From contig JAFDZR010000003.1 in NCBI GenBank assembly GCA_018266875.1, positions 46,175 through 110,174 of the forward strand: a DNA stretch of 64,000 nucleotides. Reading direction: 5' to 3'. Below are positions 45,130-53,589 of the stretch, piece by piece. The translations under genes were made by a program, and so were the position numbers. Position 1 is the first letter of the stretch. The number at the start of each line of letters is the position of its first letter. This stretch comes from Bacteroidota bacterium (GTDB lineage Bacteria; Bacteroidota; Ignavibacteria; Tepidaquicellales; Tepidaquicellaceae). The notes under the pieces are model-generated. The model ran no database searches. It saw only the letters and a program-made list of their open reading frames with translations, and was not told the DNA's origin.

Positions 45130-45684
45130 TTATCTATAAGAAGCTGTAACTGCTACGTTAGCAAGTGTTGCATCAAAGCCAATAAAGCAGCCAGTAGAAA
45201 AGACAGAATCAAGAATAACTGTATGTCCCGGAGTGGTGGCAAATATCCATTCTGTATAAATGATTGTTCCTGTTTCAGTAAGTGAATCATAAACTGTTAG
45301 AAGTCCTGCGGTTGGAGTAGCTGTTAAAGGAGAGATTGAAATAGCGTGGAGAAAACCTGCACTACCTTTAACCTGTCCGTCTGCAGTTTTTCGACTGTAT
45401 AAGAAACGTTGTTCAACAAGTGTTCCGTTAGTATCGCCTCTCATTCTGTCCCAAGTAGTGCCATTAAAAACTGAATTTCTAGCAAATACAGCCAAGTTAT
45501 TGAGGGTAGCTGCTGCTGCTACTGCATCAGCGTTATCAGCTCTACTAGGAACGAATGAACCCTGGTTAGGTGAATAAAGCTCTACTTGTAAAATCCCTGC
45601 TGAATTGACTCTGACAGGGGCAACTTCATTGTTTACAAGAGTTGGATTGCTTGATAGATACTTTCCATGAATATCTGAACGCAT
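45130..45684 (-). CDS. Putative virion decoration protein between portal and terminase
   Basis: 184 aa, beta-rich. It has a peptide common in phage decoration proteins (NSAGILQVELYSPNQGS; NGTTWDRMRGDTNGTLVEQR) and a C-terminal YTEWIFATTPGHTVILDSVF. It starts 16 bp after the terminase stop. Confidence 0.55.
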   Translation of the reverse strand: MRSDIHGKYLSSNPTLVNNEVAPVRVNSAGILQVELYSPNQGSFVPSRADNADAVAAAATLNNLAVFARNSVFNGTTWDRMRGDTNGTLVEQRFLYSRKTADGQVKGSAGFLHAISISPLTATPTAGLLTVYDSLTETGTIIYTEWIFATTPGHTVILDSVFSTGCFIGFDATLANVAVTASYR

Positions 45685-45700
45685 AAAATTTAGTTAAGAA

Positions 45701-47185
45701 TTAGATTCCAATAGAGGGATATAAGACTTCTTCCTCTTGTTGGATAAAAGATTGTTGTGGGAATGGAGGCTCGGCAATTTTATTCTGATATTGCGCGGCA
45801 TCCATAACGTCATCGTGAACTGCTTTAGGAAACCTGATCAACTGTTCTTCTAGTATATCACACTTTCCTTTGATGTGGTAAATAGTATGAGCTTCATAGC
45901 GTGGGATTAAGCCTTCAATGCGAGTTTCTTTCATTACTCCACCATGCTTCAACGGAACAACGAAGGGATATTTATTTCTAATCTTACATTCATCTAAAAA
46001 GAATGGTTCTATTGCTTCACTGTATGCTGTTTCTTCAATACCTATCTTTTCAAAGCCTTCTTCGTGCAATTGAAAGATAATATTAATCAGTTCTTTAGGA
46101 TTAATTTTATATTGTTGTGCGTCTAAATGCCAATCATTCTTTTCATTGACATAGTTTTTACAAATACCTGTAAAGTCTGAATCAGCACCTCGTGAAAGTG
46201 CAGTATCAATCGTTGCAAACTTTCTTGTTCGCATATCCAAAACATCTTTTAAATCAATCTCTCTAAAGTTTTGTTTAAAAAACTTTTGTGTTTCAATATC
46301 AATCGGCTGGTTAAGCATTTCAGCAGAATAAACTGAACTGCCAAGCTGTTTCTTTTTATCTTCAAGAGAAACTTTTTCCGGAAACAATTTTATTTCTTCA
46401 TCAGTCTTAACATACTTATCTGTCCAAGCTATTACTCCGTCTTTCTCTACTGGAACATTTCTAACTAATAATCTATTGTCATCTTTTGCTCTGTTGATCA
46501 GGCTTTGAATACTGCCTAATTCTGTTATGTAATTCCCTAAATAGACAATCTTGTGAGTGCTATCTAATCCAGCTTTAAATTCGTCAATGTGTTTGATTAC
46601 TTGTTCAGTGTAAGCTTTAGAATCTTTTGTTTTATTAGTTTCAAAATCATCTAAGAGTAAGAAGTCAGGTCGTTGGTGTCCATGCAATCTTCCTCGAACT
46701 GATTCCTGTGTGCTGTGAGCTTCAACACGAACTCCAGTATTTGTTACAAAGTTATTTACTCGCTTCTGAGTAATTTCATCAGGGTTTCTTTTAGAATTAA
46801 ACAGTTCGCCAAAATCAGAAATGAATCTTTGATTAGTTTGCATTTCCAATACTATATCAAAAAGGATTCTCTCAGCATTTTCTTTATCGAATGAGTCAAC
46901 GTTCGGATATAATCTTTTTCGATAAGCAATAATCCATAGTAGTAATGCTTTAGCAATTGAAGTCTTAGCACTTTCACGAAACATCAGCCAAACTACTTCC
47001 CTGTATTTATCATCAAACAAATCCTTAACGTCTTGAAACATCTCGTAATGAAACGGTGCAAATTTATATTTGATGTAATCTACGAAGTAATAACAAAAGA
47101 ATAGTGAGAAGTCTTTTCCACAAAGATAGATTCTCTCATCCTTGTTTCCGGTTATGACTTTTTCTAAAGCGGATTTATTAATCAT
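45701..47185 (-). CDS. Terminase large subunit
   Basis: 494 aa. ATPase: Walker A-like FRESAKTS (69-76), Walker B FLLLDDF with Asp179/Asp180. Nuclease: Asp327 (ATIDTALS) and HDDVMDAAQY near the C-terminus. It translocates DNA into the capsid and cuts it. Start overlaps the small subunit gene by 8 bp. Confidence 0.9.
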   Translation of the reverse strand: MINKSALEKVITGNKDERIYLCGKDFSLFFCYYFVDYIKYKFAPFHYEMFQDVKDLFDDKYREVVWLMFRESAKTSIAKALLLWIIAYRKRLYPNVDSFDKENAERILFDIVLEMQTNQRFISDFGELFNSKRNPDEITQKRVNNFVTNTGVRVEAHSTQESVRGRLHGHQRPDFLLLDDFETNKTKDSKAYTEQVIKHIDEFKAGLDSTHKIVYLGNYITELGSIQSLINRAKDDNRLLVRNVPVEKDGVIAWTDKYVKTDEEIKLFPEKVSLEDKKKQLGSSVYSAEMLNQPIDIETQKFFKQNFREIDLKDVLDMRTRKFATIDTALSRGADSDFTGICKNYVNEKNDWHLDAQQYKINPKELINIIFQLHEEGFEKIGIEETAYSEAIEPFFLDECKIRNKYPFVVPLKHGGVMKETRIEGLIPRYEAHTIYHIKGKCDILEEQLIRFPKAVHDDVMDAAQYQNKIAEPPFPQQSFIQQEEEVLYPSIGI

Positions 47186-47471
47186 TGAGAAGCTTATCTA
47201 ACTTAGCTCGTTGCTCTGAAGTGAGAATGCCAAAATTAATATCATTACCGTTAGAGGTATGATCAATCTTTTGAGGGATTGAGCGTTTAACAAGCTCAAA
47301 GGCAATAGAATCTTTTTCAGTTTCAGAAACTGTTTTACTTTCTAATATTTGTTTAATTCTATCCCAAGATTTATTTAATACTAAAGCTCTCGTCTGTTCA
47401 TCAATAAGAGACGGTCTGCCTATGCCACCTTTGTTTCCTTTATTTCCTTTGTTGTTTGATCTTCCATCCAT
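47178..47471 (-). CDS. Terminase small subunit
   Basis: 97 aa. The N-terminus is Gly/Asn/Lys-rich (NNKGNKGNKGGIGRPS) and a helical part follows (SWDRIKQILESKTVSETEKD). It overlaps the large subunit, as terS usually does. It recognises the packaging site. Confidence 0.68.
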   Translation of the reverse strand: MDGRSNNKGNKGNKGGIGRPSLIDEQTRALVLNKSWDRIKQILESKTVSETEKDSIAFELVKRSIPQKIDHTSNGNDINFGILTSEQRAKLDKLLND

Positions 47472-47513
47472 AAATCAGTTTAGACTGAATAATAGGACTA
47501 ATAATAGCCAATC

Positions 47514-47681
47514 TTAGCAACTTCCCGGTCTTACTAAATTATAAGCTTCATTTGCTTCCATTAAATTAAACTGCAAATCACACACTTCACAATGCCAGCC
47601 CTTAGATGAACCTCTGCACATACGTTTACACTTTGGACAGCGTTCATTATTGAAATGATTCTTTTCGTTGCTAGTCTTCAT
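47514..47681 (-). CDS. Small zinc-ribbon protein
   Basis: 55 codons from ATG at 47681, overlapping the stop of the upstream gene by 11 bp. Four cysteines in CPKCKRMC and CEVCDLQF form a zinc ribbon. Likely a DNA- or RNA-binding accessory protein; not assigned. Confidence 0.6.
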   Translation of the reverse strand: MKTSNEKNHFNNERCPKCKRMCRGSSKGWHCEVCDLQFNLMEANEAYNLVRPGSC

Positions 47682-47829
47682 AATTAAAACCAATGGCAGA
47701 AGTCCCTTGATTTACTTCTTCCTCAATGATCGAGTGAAAGACTGGTTTGACTTTCTTCTCTTTGCTTACTGCTTCCTTAATGTTTTTTGCTTTCACTTCT
47801 TTTTTATACCACACAGTAAAATTAGGCAT
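47671..47829 (-). CDS. Small hypothetical protein
   Basis: 52 aa from the ATG at 47829 (MPNFTVWYKKEVKAKNIKEA); the upstream start is not supported by the spacing. Resembles short phage proteins of one beta strand plus helix. Overlaps the zinc-ribbon gene start. Confidence 0.5.
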   Translation of the reverse strand: MPNFTVWYKKEVKAKNIKEAVSKEKKVKPVFHSIIEEEVNQGTSAIGFNYED

Positions 47830-47977
47830 ATATGTATTATAGCCTCCACTCAGTAAAGTGAAGACCAAACATATGATCTCCTTCAATTAAGAAGAAGCTA
47901 CAATACATAATTTCATTTTACCTTTAAAACAATTTGATGTCAAATTATATTGGACTTTTAAATAAAAGAAAATATAA

Positions 47978-48151
47978 ATGAAAGATTATATTGTTGTTCA
48001 AGCTACCGACAAGGTCAAATTCACAAAAGTAGTAAATGACTGTCTTGAAGTAGGATACAAGCTTGCTGGCGGGTTGAATTATATTTTGGTAAAACAAACC
48101 GATGGAAGCTTCCTCCATATGTATACTCAAGCTGTTTATTTAGATAAATAA
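47978..48151 (+). CDS. Small DUF1737-like protein on the opposite strand
   Basis: 57 codons (MKDYIVVQATDKVKFTKVVN ... YTQAVYLDK). The pattern, a YIVV strand, a helix, GYKLAGG, and strands ending in YTQAVY, resembles the DUF1737 family. It is convergent with the Toprim gene and stands alone among minus-strand genes. Confidence 0.6.
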   Translation: MKDYIVVQATDKVKFTKVVNDCLEVGYKLAGGLNYILVKQTDGSFLHMYTQAVYLDK

Positions 48152-48154
48152 AAA

Positions 48155-48175
48155 AGCCCACGTTTATGGTGGGCT
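48155..48175 (-). terminator. Terminator of the Toprim gene
   Basis: AGCCCAC (48155-48161) and GTGGGCT (48169-48175); the minus strand continues with six T. The stem overlaps the stop codon of the gene at 48164. Confidence 0.82.
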
Positions 48176-48973
48176 GTGTAAAAAGAACTGTTGAAACTCC
48201 GTATGGTCTAATTCCCGGATTGGTTTAGGGGGAATGTCATAGCGGATAAAAAGATGCTTGGCAACTCTACTGACGATGTTCATAGGTTCCGTATGTATGA
48301 GGTGTATGCATTGTAGATTGGGCATTGATTGCAGCTGTTTAAGCTGGTCGTCTGTCATAGAATTACCAAGCAAACAAGCAGTGTGTGAATATCCCAGTGT
48401 AATGAGTTTAAGAGCATCAAAAGGATTGGCAACGAGAAAGATAAAATCCTCATTAAACAACCTATTGAGATTCCATATAGGTCGTTTAAAGTTCTTAGGA
48501 AAATACCACCCGTCTTTAACTGAGTAGCCAATATATCCAGCAACTGAGTTATCCTCGTTATACACCTTTAAAGCGATTTTACCTGCCATTATAGACTTTT
48601 GTTTTACCAAGCCAATCTGATATTGTTCGGCTATTTCTTTGGTAATACCATAGCTTAGTAGTTGGTCGGTGTAGTGAAGTTCAAGGTCAGGAATTTTCTT
48701 CTCCTCTTTGGATTTGTCAACTAAGAATTGATGCTTTATTTCTAGGGCTGCGGCTCTTAGGTCAATCTGCTTATGGTGACTGAGATAATTGATAATAGAA
48801 CCACGTTGTTCCTTGTCAGAAGTATTGAGATATAAATTCTTCTCAACATTAACGACAAAGTTCTTGCCGATTAATTCTGTTCCTTTATCGGTAAAAGGAA
48901 TGTTGAGCCAGTTTAATAACTGCTCAAAAGTTATTTGTTTACTGATTGCTGAAAAATCAAGATATGCTCCCAT
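48164..48973 (-). CDS. Primase-related Toprim protein with degenerate motifs
   Basis: 269 aa. Residues 10-80 look like a CHC2 primase zinc-finger region without its cysteines (VEKNLYLNTSDKEQRGSIINYL). The Toprim-like part is LVANPFDALKLITLGYSHTA, where the usual catalytic Glu is replaced by Asn, followed by LLGNSMTDDQ. Similar proteins occur on plasmids beside relaxase and transfer genes. It may bind DNA or prime replication poorly or not at all. Its message starts with the hairpin at 48976-49009. Confidence 0.65.
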   Translation of the reverse strand: MGAYLDFSAISKQITFEQLLNWLNIPFTDKGTELIGKNFVVNVEKNLYLNTSDKEQRGSIINYLSHHKQIDLRAAALEIKHQFLVDKSKEEKKIPDLELHYTDQLLSYGITKEIAEQYQIGLVKQKSIMAGKIALKVYNEDNSVAGYIGYSVKDGWYFPKNFKRPIWNLNRLFNEDFIFLVANPFDALKLITLGYSHTACLLGNSMTDDQLKQLQSMPNLQCIHLIHTEPMNIVSRVAKHLFIRYDIPPKPIRELDHTEFQQFFLHSPP

Positions 48974-48975
48974 TG

Positions 48976-49009
48976 TAATTACTCCTTTTTTAAAGTTCTA
49001 GAGTAATTA
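48976..49009 (-). promoter_or_regulatory. Leader hairpin over the ribosome site of the Toprim gene
   Basis: TAATTACTC (48976-48984) and GAGTAATTA (49001-49009) are a perfect 9-bp stem. The minus-strand loop is TAGAACTTTAAAAAAG. GGAG of the ribosome site lies at the loop/stem junction. An extended -10 (TGCTATAAT) ends at the stem, so the leader is almost only this hairpin. The ardC leader has the same loop and a different stem. Confidence 0.75.
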
Positions 49010-49016
49010 TAGCACA

Positions 49017-49227
49017 AAGGCTGGGGTTTAATCCAGCCTTAGCTTTTGAACTTCAAGTTAGCAACAAAGTTTGATTTACGCTCTAACTCGGAAGTCTAAC
49101 TAACGAACAGCAAGAGCGTTCTCCTCCATATCCAGCCAACGAATCAGCCTTGAATTGATATATCAAAGTAATGCCATTCGTTCTTGATGGACTTTTGCCC
49201 GTAGTATCAAGGAAGTTCTGTCTTGAT
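49017..49227 (-). other. Intergenic region with two hairpins
   Basis: AAGGCTGG (49017-49024) pairs with CCAGCCTT (49033-49040), and ATCAAG (49206-49211) with CTTGAT (49222-49227) just past the ATPase stop. The latter could end the ATPase transcript. About 165 bp between them carry no gene I can support; a small RNA is possible. Confidence 0.4.
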
Positions 49228-49231
49228 TATA

Positions 49232-50473
49232 CTATACTAATTCGTCACCAAGAAAGTTTAAAATCTCTTCGGTTTCTTTTGAAGGTTTAAAGGTAGGTGT
49301 GTCTATTAATTCTACTTCTAGTGGCTTATAGATATGAGTTAAGGTGTTGTCTATTCCAAGTCTAACCCAAGCATAATGTTTCTTGAGATTAAAAAGGTCA
49401 TAGGGTTTTACATCAAAGTAATGCGATAGTCGCATAGCAACTTCATCTCCAGTGCGGAAACAAACCATTGCGTGAACAACATCAAGTATTACTGAAAGAA
49501 TCTTAGGAGGTATTTGTGCAAAGGATTGATGAGCCAACGTAAAGCCTACTTTCTTACTTCTGCTTCTTGCGAGAAGGTCAGCGAACCAAGAGCTAACTAC
49601 AATCTGAAACTCATCAACATACACCATTAATGGTTTAGGTTTAATATCTGAAAACTCTGTGTAAGCCAGAACTGAATAAACTATAAGGTTTGAAAGGTAA
49701 ATACGAGAGTTAGGTGACATCTTAGATGTGTCTACTAATACAACTTTTCCTTTTTCAACTATATCCGAAATATCTAATTCATTTCTCCCTATAACAAAAT
49801 CTCTCATTCTTCCTTCCGATATTTCAATTAAACGTGAGGCTACTCTTTTGGCACTTTCAATTTTATCCTTATTCTTTGGGTATCTACTGCGTTCCTCTTT
49901 AGCATCAAACTCTTTCCAGTAGTGTCTTACACTTTCTTTCTTAATCTTAAATACTGCTTTCTCTCGTTCTGTTTCGTAGAGTAAAAACTTCACCAGATAA
50001 TCAATATTTCTATTTTCTTCATCGGTGATTGCTCTAATAGCCATTCCAATAATCTCTCTCATTAAGACAGTAGATTCAGGATTACTTGCGGTCAATGTTA
50101 CTAAGACATCAAGTATCTGAACAAACTCGGAGATTGTATCTTCAAGATTATAATTAGCTTTGTCTAGTGGGTTTATTATAGTAGGGCTTTCTATTGAAAT
50201 ATATATCGGGTTTTTATCTTTGTTAAGTGAATAAAGCCTTTTAACACTGTCGCCTTTAGGATCAATAAAAATAACAGCGTGTCCCTGTTCAATATCGTAA
50301 TGAGCCATACGTTCCATTAGAGAGGACTTGCCCATTCCAGTCTTTCCAACTAAATAGGTGTGGTGATAGCGATCATCAAGTTTTGTGATTTGAGGTCGGG
50401 GATGGTCTAGATTATCTTGTATTCCAAACCTAAATTTATATGTTTTCTCTAGCTTTTCGTTCTCTATCGTCAT
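49232..50473 (-). CDS. VirD4/HerA-like ATPase (soluble coupling-protein type)
   Basis: 413 aa. Walker A GKTGMGKSS (43-51), Walker B LMVYVDEFQ (around 285), and the conserved GFTLAHQSFAQIP region typical of type IV coupling proteins and HerA/TraD ATPases. There is no membrane segment at the N-terminus. It overlaps the upstream zinc-ribbon gene by 38 bp, and that one overlaps a replication-relaxation-like gene. In plasmids such sets move DNA during conjugation; here it could serve transfer, segregation or packaging. Confidence 0.82.
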   Translation of the reverse strand: MTIENEKLEKTYKFRFGIQDNLDHPRPQITKLDDRYHHTYLVGKTGMGKSSLMERMAHYDIEQGHAVIFIDPKGDSVKRLYSLNKDKNPIYISIESPTIINPLDKANYNLEDTISEFVQILDVLVTLTASNPESTVLMREIIGMAIRAITDEENRNIDYLVKFLLYETEREKAVFKIKKESVRHYWKEFDAKEERSRYPKNKDKIESAKRVASRLIEISEGRMRDFVIGRNELDISDIVEKGKVVLVDTSKMSPNSRIYLSNLIVYSVLAYTEFSDIKPKPLMVYVDEFQIVVSSWFADLLARSRSKKVGFTLAHQSFAQIPPKILSVILDVVHAMVCFRTGDEVAMRLSHYFDVKPYDLFNLKKHYAWVRLGIDNTLTHIYKPLEVELIDTPTFKPSKETEEILNFLGDELV

Positions 50474-51140
50474 TGTCTATTTGTTCTTTACGGAGTTTTT
50501 GTCTTTCAATTTCAATGACAACTGACTGAAGTTTAGAATCATTGGCTAATTTATCAGCAGGTTCGGTATTATCTTTTCCAAGTATTGTATTAATAACATA
50601 AGGTCGTAATTCGGCTGGAATATCATCAATCATCTCAGACGCTTTTTTAATAAGCTCAGCTCTATATATTGCATCATCACCTTTGGCTTTTGCTAAAAAT
50701 GCATCTGCTTTTATTTTAATATTCTCCGCTTGCGATGTTGTTACTTTTAAGATTTTTTCCCCTAAAAATAAATGAGATAAACTATTAACTGCATTACCAA
50801 CCTTTTCAAAAAATGCATCAACTTCCGGGTCTTTAGCTTTAGAACCTTCATCTAGAGCTTTTACTAAATTTCTAGTGCTTTCTTTAAAGTTTTGTAAATT
50901 ATCTTTTGTCTCACAAATTAAAATACGCTCTTCAGGTAGATCAGGATTAACCGTAATTTTACCTTTGCAATAAGCACAAGAAATATACTTAATTTTACTT
51001 TTGCAAGAACTACAACCATTAGTAAGTAGTGATTCAACGGTGGTGAAACCACCATAACGCTTATTACAATAAGGACAGGTAGCTATAATTTTTAAAAAGA
51101 CATTAATTTTATAGCAATGAGGACAGTCTATTTGTTTCAT
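50436..51140 (-). CDS. Multi-zinc-ribbon protein with helical tail
   Basis: 234 aa. Four CxxC pairs within the first 60 residues (CPHC, CPYC, CSSC, CAYC) form about two zinc ribbons. A charged helical region of about 170 residues follows. It overlaps genes on both sides by a few bases, so it belongs with the ATPase and replication-relaxation-like protein. Function unknown. Confidence 0.6.
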   Translation of the reverse strand: MKQIDCPHCYKINVFLKIIATCPYCNKRYGGFTTVESLLTNGCSSCKSKIKYISCAYCKGKITVNPDLPEERILICETKDNLQNFKESTRNLVKALDEGSKAKDPEVDAFFEKVGNAVNSLSHLFLGEKILKVTTSQAENIKIKADAFLAKAKGDDAIYRAELIKKASEMIDDIPAELRPYVINTILGKDNTEPADKLANDSKLQSVVIEIERQKLRKEQIDNDDRERKARENI

Positions 51141-51871
51141 AATTGTTCTTTAAAATTAAAACACTTTCCAAAATCTCTTTTAAGAGAACACACAAAAGTT
51201 ACATTGAATTTTAACTCTTGTTTTGTTGGTATTCTCAATCCTAAGATTCTAGAGGCTTCTTTCCAAAAATCGTAAAAGGCAATATCTTTTGCAAGTTTCA
51301 AATAATTATCACGTTTATTCTCTAGATAATTATCCCATCCAAACTTTTCAGATTCTACTTCTAAAAAGGTGAGTTTGTATTTCTCTCCATACTTCTGAAC
51401 CAATAAAGCATCAGGGTCAATATAGGTAAATTCAGGAAAGATAAGGTCGTAATAATCCGGGACTTTAAGAGCCTTGATAAAAGCTGACGTATTGGCAAGA
51501 GCATTTATTCCTCCTTCCCCTTCGGTTACTGCCGGTAAGAATCGGGTCAAACAACCTACTTTTTGAAGCAATCCCATTACCTCATTAGTAGCGGTAAAGA
51601 CTTCTTTACTGGATTCTCTAAAATATTTAAGGTCACAAAGTATCCGGAGTTTCGGTAAGGTAGAAACTCGGTCATCTATTCCGTCAATCTGACGTAACTG
51701 GTCTTGAGTTATGTATCTGAATTTCCTTGTGTAATACATCACTCTCCATAGGCTTGCCCACGTTCCACCTCCTTTGAGGATTGGTTTTAGGGCTTCTATT
51801 TTGACTATTTTAAACACTTCAGGAAGCATACGAGCCTCGTATAAGTTAAAAGAAAACCCATACGGGATCAT
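51137..51871 (-). CDS. Replication-relaxation family-like protein
   Basis: 244 aa. A winged-helix-like N-terminal half (YITQDQLRQIDGIDDRVSTLPKL) precedes a nuclease-like or binding domain with DPDALLVQKYGEKYKLTFLE, where a D-x(n)-FLEVE pattern resembles a PD-(D/E)xK-type fold. Plasmid replication-relaxation proteins have this layout. It is the first gene of the ATPase set. Tandem TACGGG units lie at its start (51859-51878) and again near 51933. Confidence 0.55.
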   Translation of the reverse strand: MIPYGFSFNLYEARMLPEVFKIVKIEALKPILKGGGTWASLWRVMYYTRKFRYITQDQLRQIDGIDDRVSTLPKLRILCDLKYFRESSKEVFTATNEVMGLLQKVGCLTRFLPAVTEGEGGINALANTSAFIKALKVPDYYDLIFPEFTYIDPDALLVQKYGEKYKLTFLEVESEKFGWDNYLENKRDNYLKLAKDIAFYDFWKEASRILGLRIPTKQELKFNVTFVCSLKRDFGKCFNFKEQL

Positions 51872-52098
51872 ACGGGCTTTCTAAAATAACACTTATAGAA
51901 ATAAGATACTTACCAAAAATATACGGGGTCTTATAATGGCGTTGCCAGCATACTGGAGCGACTTGTCATTGAGCTTGCGATATTGACAAGGAATAGCGGA
52001 GTGTATGTTAGGCTTCGGGGTGGCTCTGGGACTAAAAGAATAAAAACCAAAATCTTATTATGGGCTTCCTCAGACTTCTCCATTCCGACAACAAACTG

Positions 52099-52539
52099 CT
52101 ACAGCCCTAACGTCAATTTATCACATTCCCAAGCTCCCATACTTTTATCATTCTTAATCTTTTCTACTGCCCACTTCGTGCTGCATACTGTATCCAACTT
52201 ACAACTATCTGCTATCTCGTGCATACTTCCTATCTGCCAAAGTCCTTTAAACTTTCCAGTTTTACTTTCAATCTTAGGGTCAAATCTACTCTCACATCTT
52301 ACTACTCTATCAACTCTATCAACATTCAATCCTTCTCTTTCAGCAATAGCTCCTACATACTGCCTAACTTCATCAGGCTTCACTAACTCCTTATCTTCAT
52401 TCTTAGGTAATACATAGCTTTGCATAGTTTTACCTTCATTTGCAATATTGAGATCCCTATATCCCATCTCAATAATTACAAATATCAATCCTACTGCTAA
52501 TAAGTAACAAATTTTTAGAATACCAGTGTTTATGTTCAT
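52099..52539 (-). CDS. Membrane-anchored lytic transglycosylase-like protein
   Basis: 146 aa. N-terminal membrane anchor (residues 8-25), then a lysozyme-like fold with candidate Glu83 (VVRCESRFDP), GLWQIGSM and a Cys pair (CKLDTVC). Such proteins open peptidoglycan for secretion machineries or phage DNA entry. Its position beside the VirD4-like ATPase set favours transfer. Confidence 0.72.
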   Translation of the reverse strand: MNINTGILKICYLLAVGLIFVIIEMGYRDLNIANEGKTMQSYVLPKNEDKELVKPDEVRQYVGAIAEREGLNVDRVDRVVRCESRFDPKIESKTGKFKGLWQIGSMHEIADSCKLDTVCSTKWAVEKIKNDKSMGAWECDKLTLGL

Positions 52540-52640
52540 ATGAGCATTAATGTCAAGTCAATAATAATTTATTAAAAAAGGTGCTAGAACCGAATTGACA
52601 ATACAAAATTTCACTTCTAACTTAACTCAAGTTTTTGCTG

Positions 52641-52677
52641 ATGACGAAACAGTCCAAATAAAAAAATAGAGGACTGT
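52641..52677 (+). promoter_or_regulatory. Leader hairpin of the small membrane peptide
   Basis: ACAGTCC (52649-52655) and GGACTGT (52671-52677) flank a short AT-rich loop 6 bp upstream of the ATG at 52683. A 24-codon frame starting with TTG ends at the TAG inside the loop, so a leader peptide is possible. Confidence 0.4.
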
Positions 52678-52682
52678 CCAAA

Positions 52683-52832
52683 ATGAAGCAGAAAAAATCC
52701 GTTGAAAAAAGAGCGAAAGTTCAAAAAAGTAATATTCCTGAACATAAAACAAAAGATGTTCTTGATATAATTTTAAAAATTATTCAAATTATTGCTACAA
52801 TTTTTCAAATTCTACATTTATTTTTGCAATAA
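52683..52832 (+). CDS. Small basic-hydrophobic peptide on the plus strand
   Basis: 49 codons: basic first half (MKQKKSVEKRAKVQKSNIPE) and a C-terminal membrane-like helix (IIQIIATIFQILHLFL). A terminator-like GCCCAC ... GCGGG plus T-run follows (52833-52853). It is opposite to its neighbours. Shape fits a small membrane toxin or holin, without proof. Confidence 0.5.
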   Translation: MKQKKSVEKRAKVQKSNIPEHKTKDVLDIILKIIQIIATIFQILHLFLQ

Positions 52833-52856
52833 GCCCACATTTAGCGGGTTTTTTAT

Positions 52857-53249
52857 TTACTGTAACCATTCCTCCGGATCAGGTAACGTAATCCCAATCT
52901 CTCCAACTCTCCTTTGCACTTTGTCCATATATTCACCCATTTCCATTTTAGACAATGAGGTCGTGCTTCTGACAATCGGCATTTTCTTTGTTCGGTCAAC
53001 AAGGAACATTGCTTTAAATGTTACATGCAATACTTCCGGGTCTTCTCCGATTTCATTTCCGATATGAGTAAGCCATAACCAATATAAATTATTTTGTGGC
53101 GTGCTTCTGTTCGCTGAATATCTTTTAATAATTATTGATATTTCCTTACCCTCGTATTTTTCCAAATACTTCTTAAAATCCTCTGCCTTTTCAACTATAA
53201 TATTCTTATTAATAACTTTTCCTTTAAACTTCGGAATAATTTTTGACAT
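52857..53249 (-). CDS. NinB-like phage recombination protein
   Basis: 130 aa. The sequence RYSANRSTPQNNLYWLWLTHIG resembles the conserved R-x-x-x-QN-x-x-YW motif of NinB/Orf-type single-strand DNA recombination mediators. It lies in the early replication region. Family placement moderate. Confidence 0.55.
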   Translation of the reverse strand: MSKIIPKFKGKVINKNIIVEKAEDFKKYLEKYEGKEISIIIKRYSANRSTPQNNLYWLWLTHIGNEIGEDPEVLHVTFKAMFLVDRTKKMPIVRSTTSLSKMEMGEYMDKVQRRVGEIGITLPDPEEWLQ

Positions 53250-53316
53250 ATTTTATTTCTTCATCTTCCTTAAAATCATTTGTAAGATTTTAAAGGGTCG
53301 AATCTTTTTTCTAAAG

Positions 53317-53586
53317 CTACGCTTCATAGGGATTTCTAAATTTCTTAGCTGGTTCAAATTCGAAAAGTTTTTGTTCTTTGACTTCCGGCTGGGAATTGTT
53401 TCGGGGTTTGCTTATAACAGTATAAATATAATCTCCGTCTTTGCGTGTAGTCTTAAACTCCCAGCCCATTCTTTTGAGATCTATGATTCTTGCTCCCAGT
53501 CTTGTGTTGTATCTTTGCAAGCACCAATTCCTGCTGACTGAGCCTGTAGCTTCTAACTGATTAATTACTTGTTGAAGCTGCGTCAT
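53317..53586 (-). CDS. Helix-turn-helix (HTH_39-type) protein
   Basis: 89 aa. The N-terminus (VINQLEATGSVSRNWCLQRY then TRLGARIIDLKRMGWEF) matches the winged HTH_39 family common in phages. It starts 3 bp after the gene before it. A regulator or replication accessory protein is likely. Confidence 0.7.
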   Translation of the reverse strand: MTQLQQVINQLEATGSVSRNWCLQRYNTRLGARIIDLKRMGWEFKTTRKDGDYIYTVISKPRNNSQPEVKEQKLFEFEPAKKFRNPYEA

Positions 53587-53589
53587 AAA

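Noticed and set aside
48164..48973. Fully active DnaG-type primase
   Set aside because: The zinc-finger cysteines and the Toprim glutamate are missing, so catalytic primase activity cannot be claimed.
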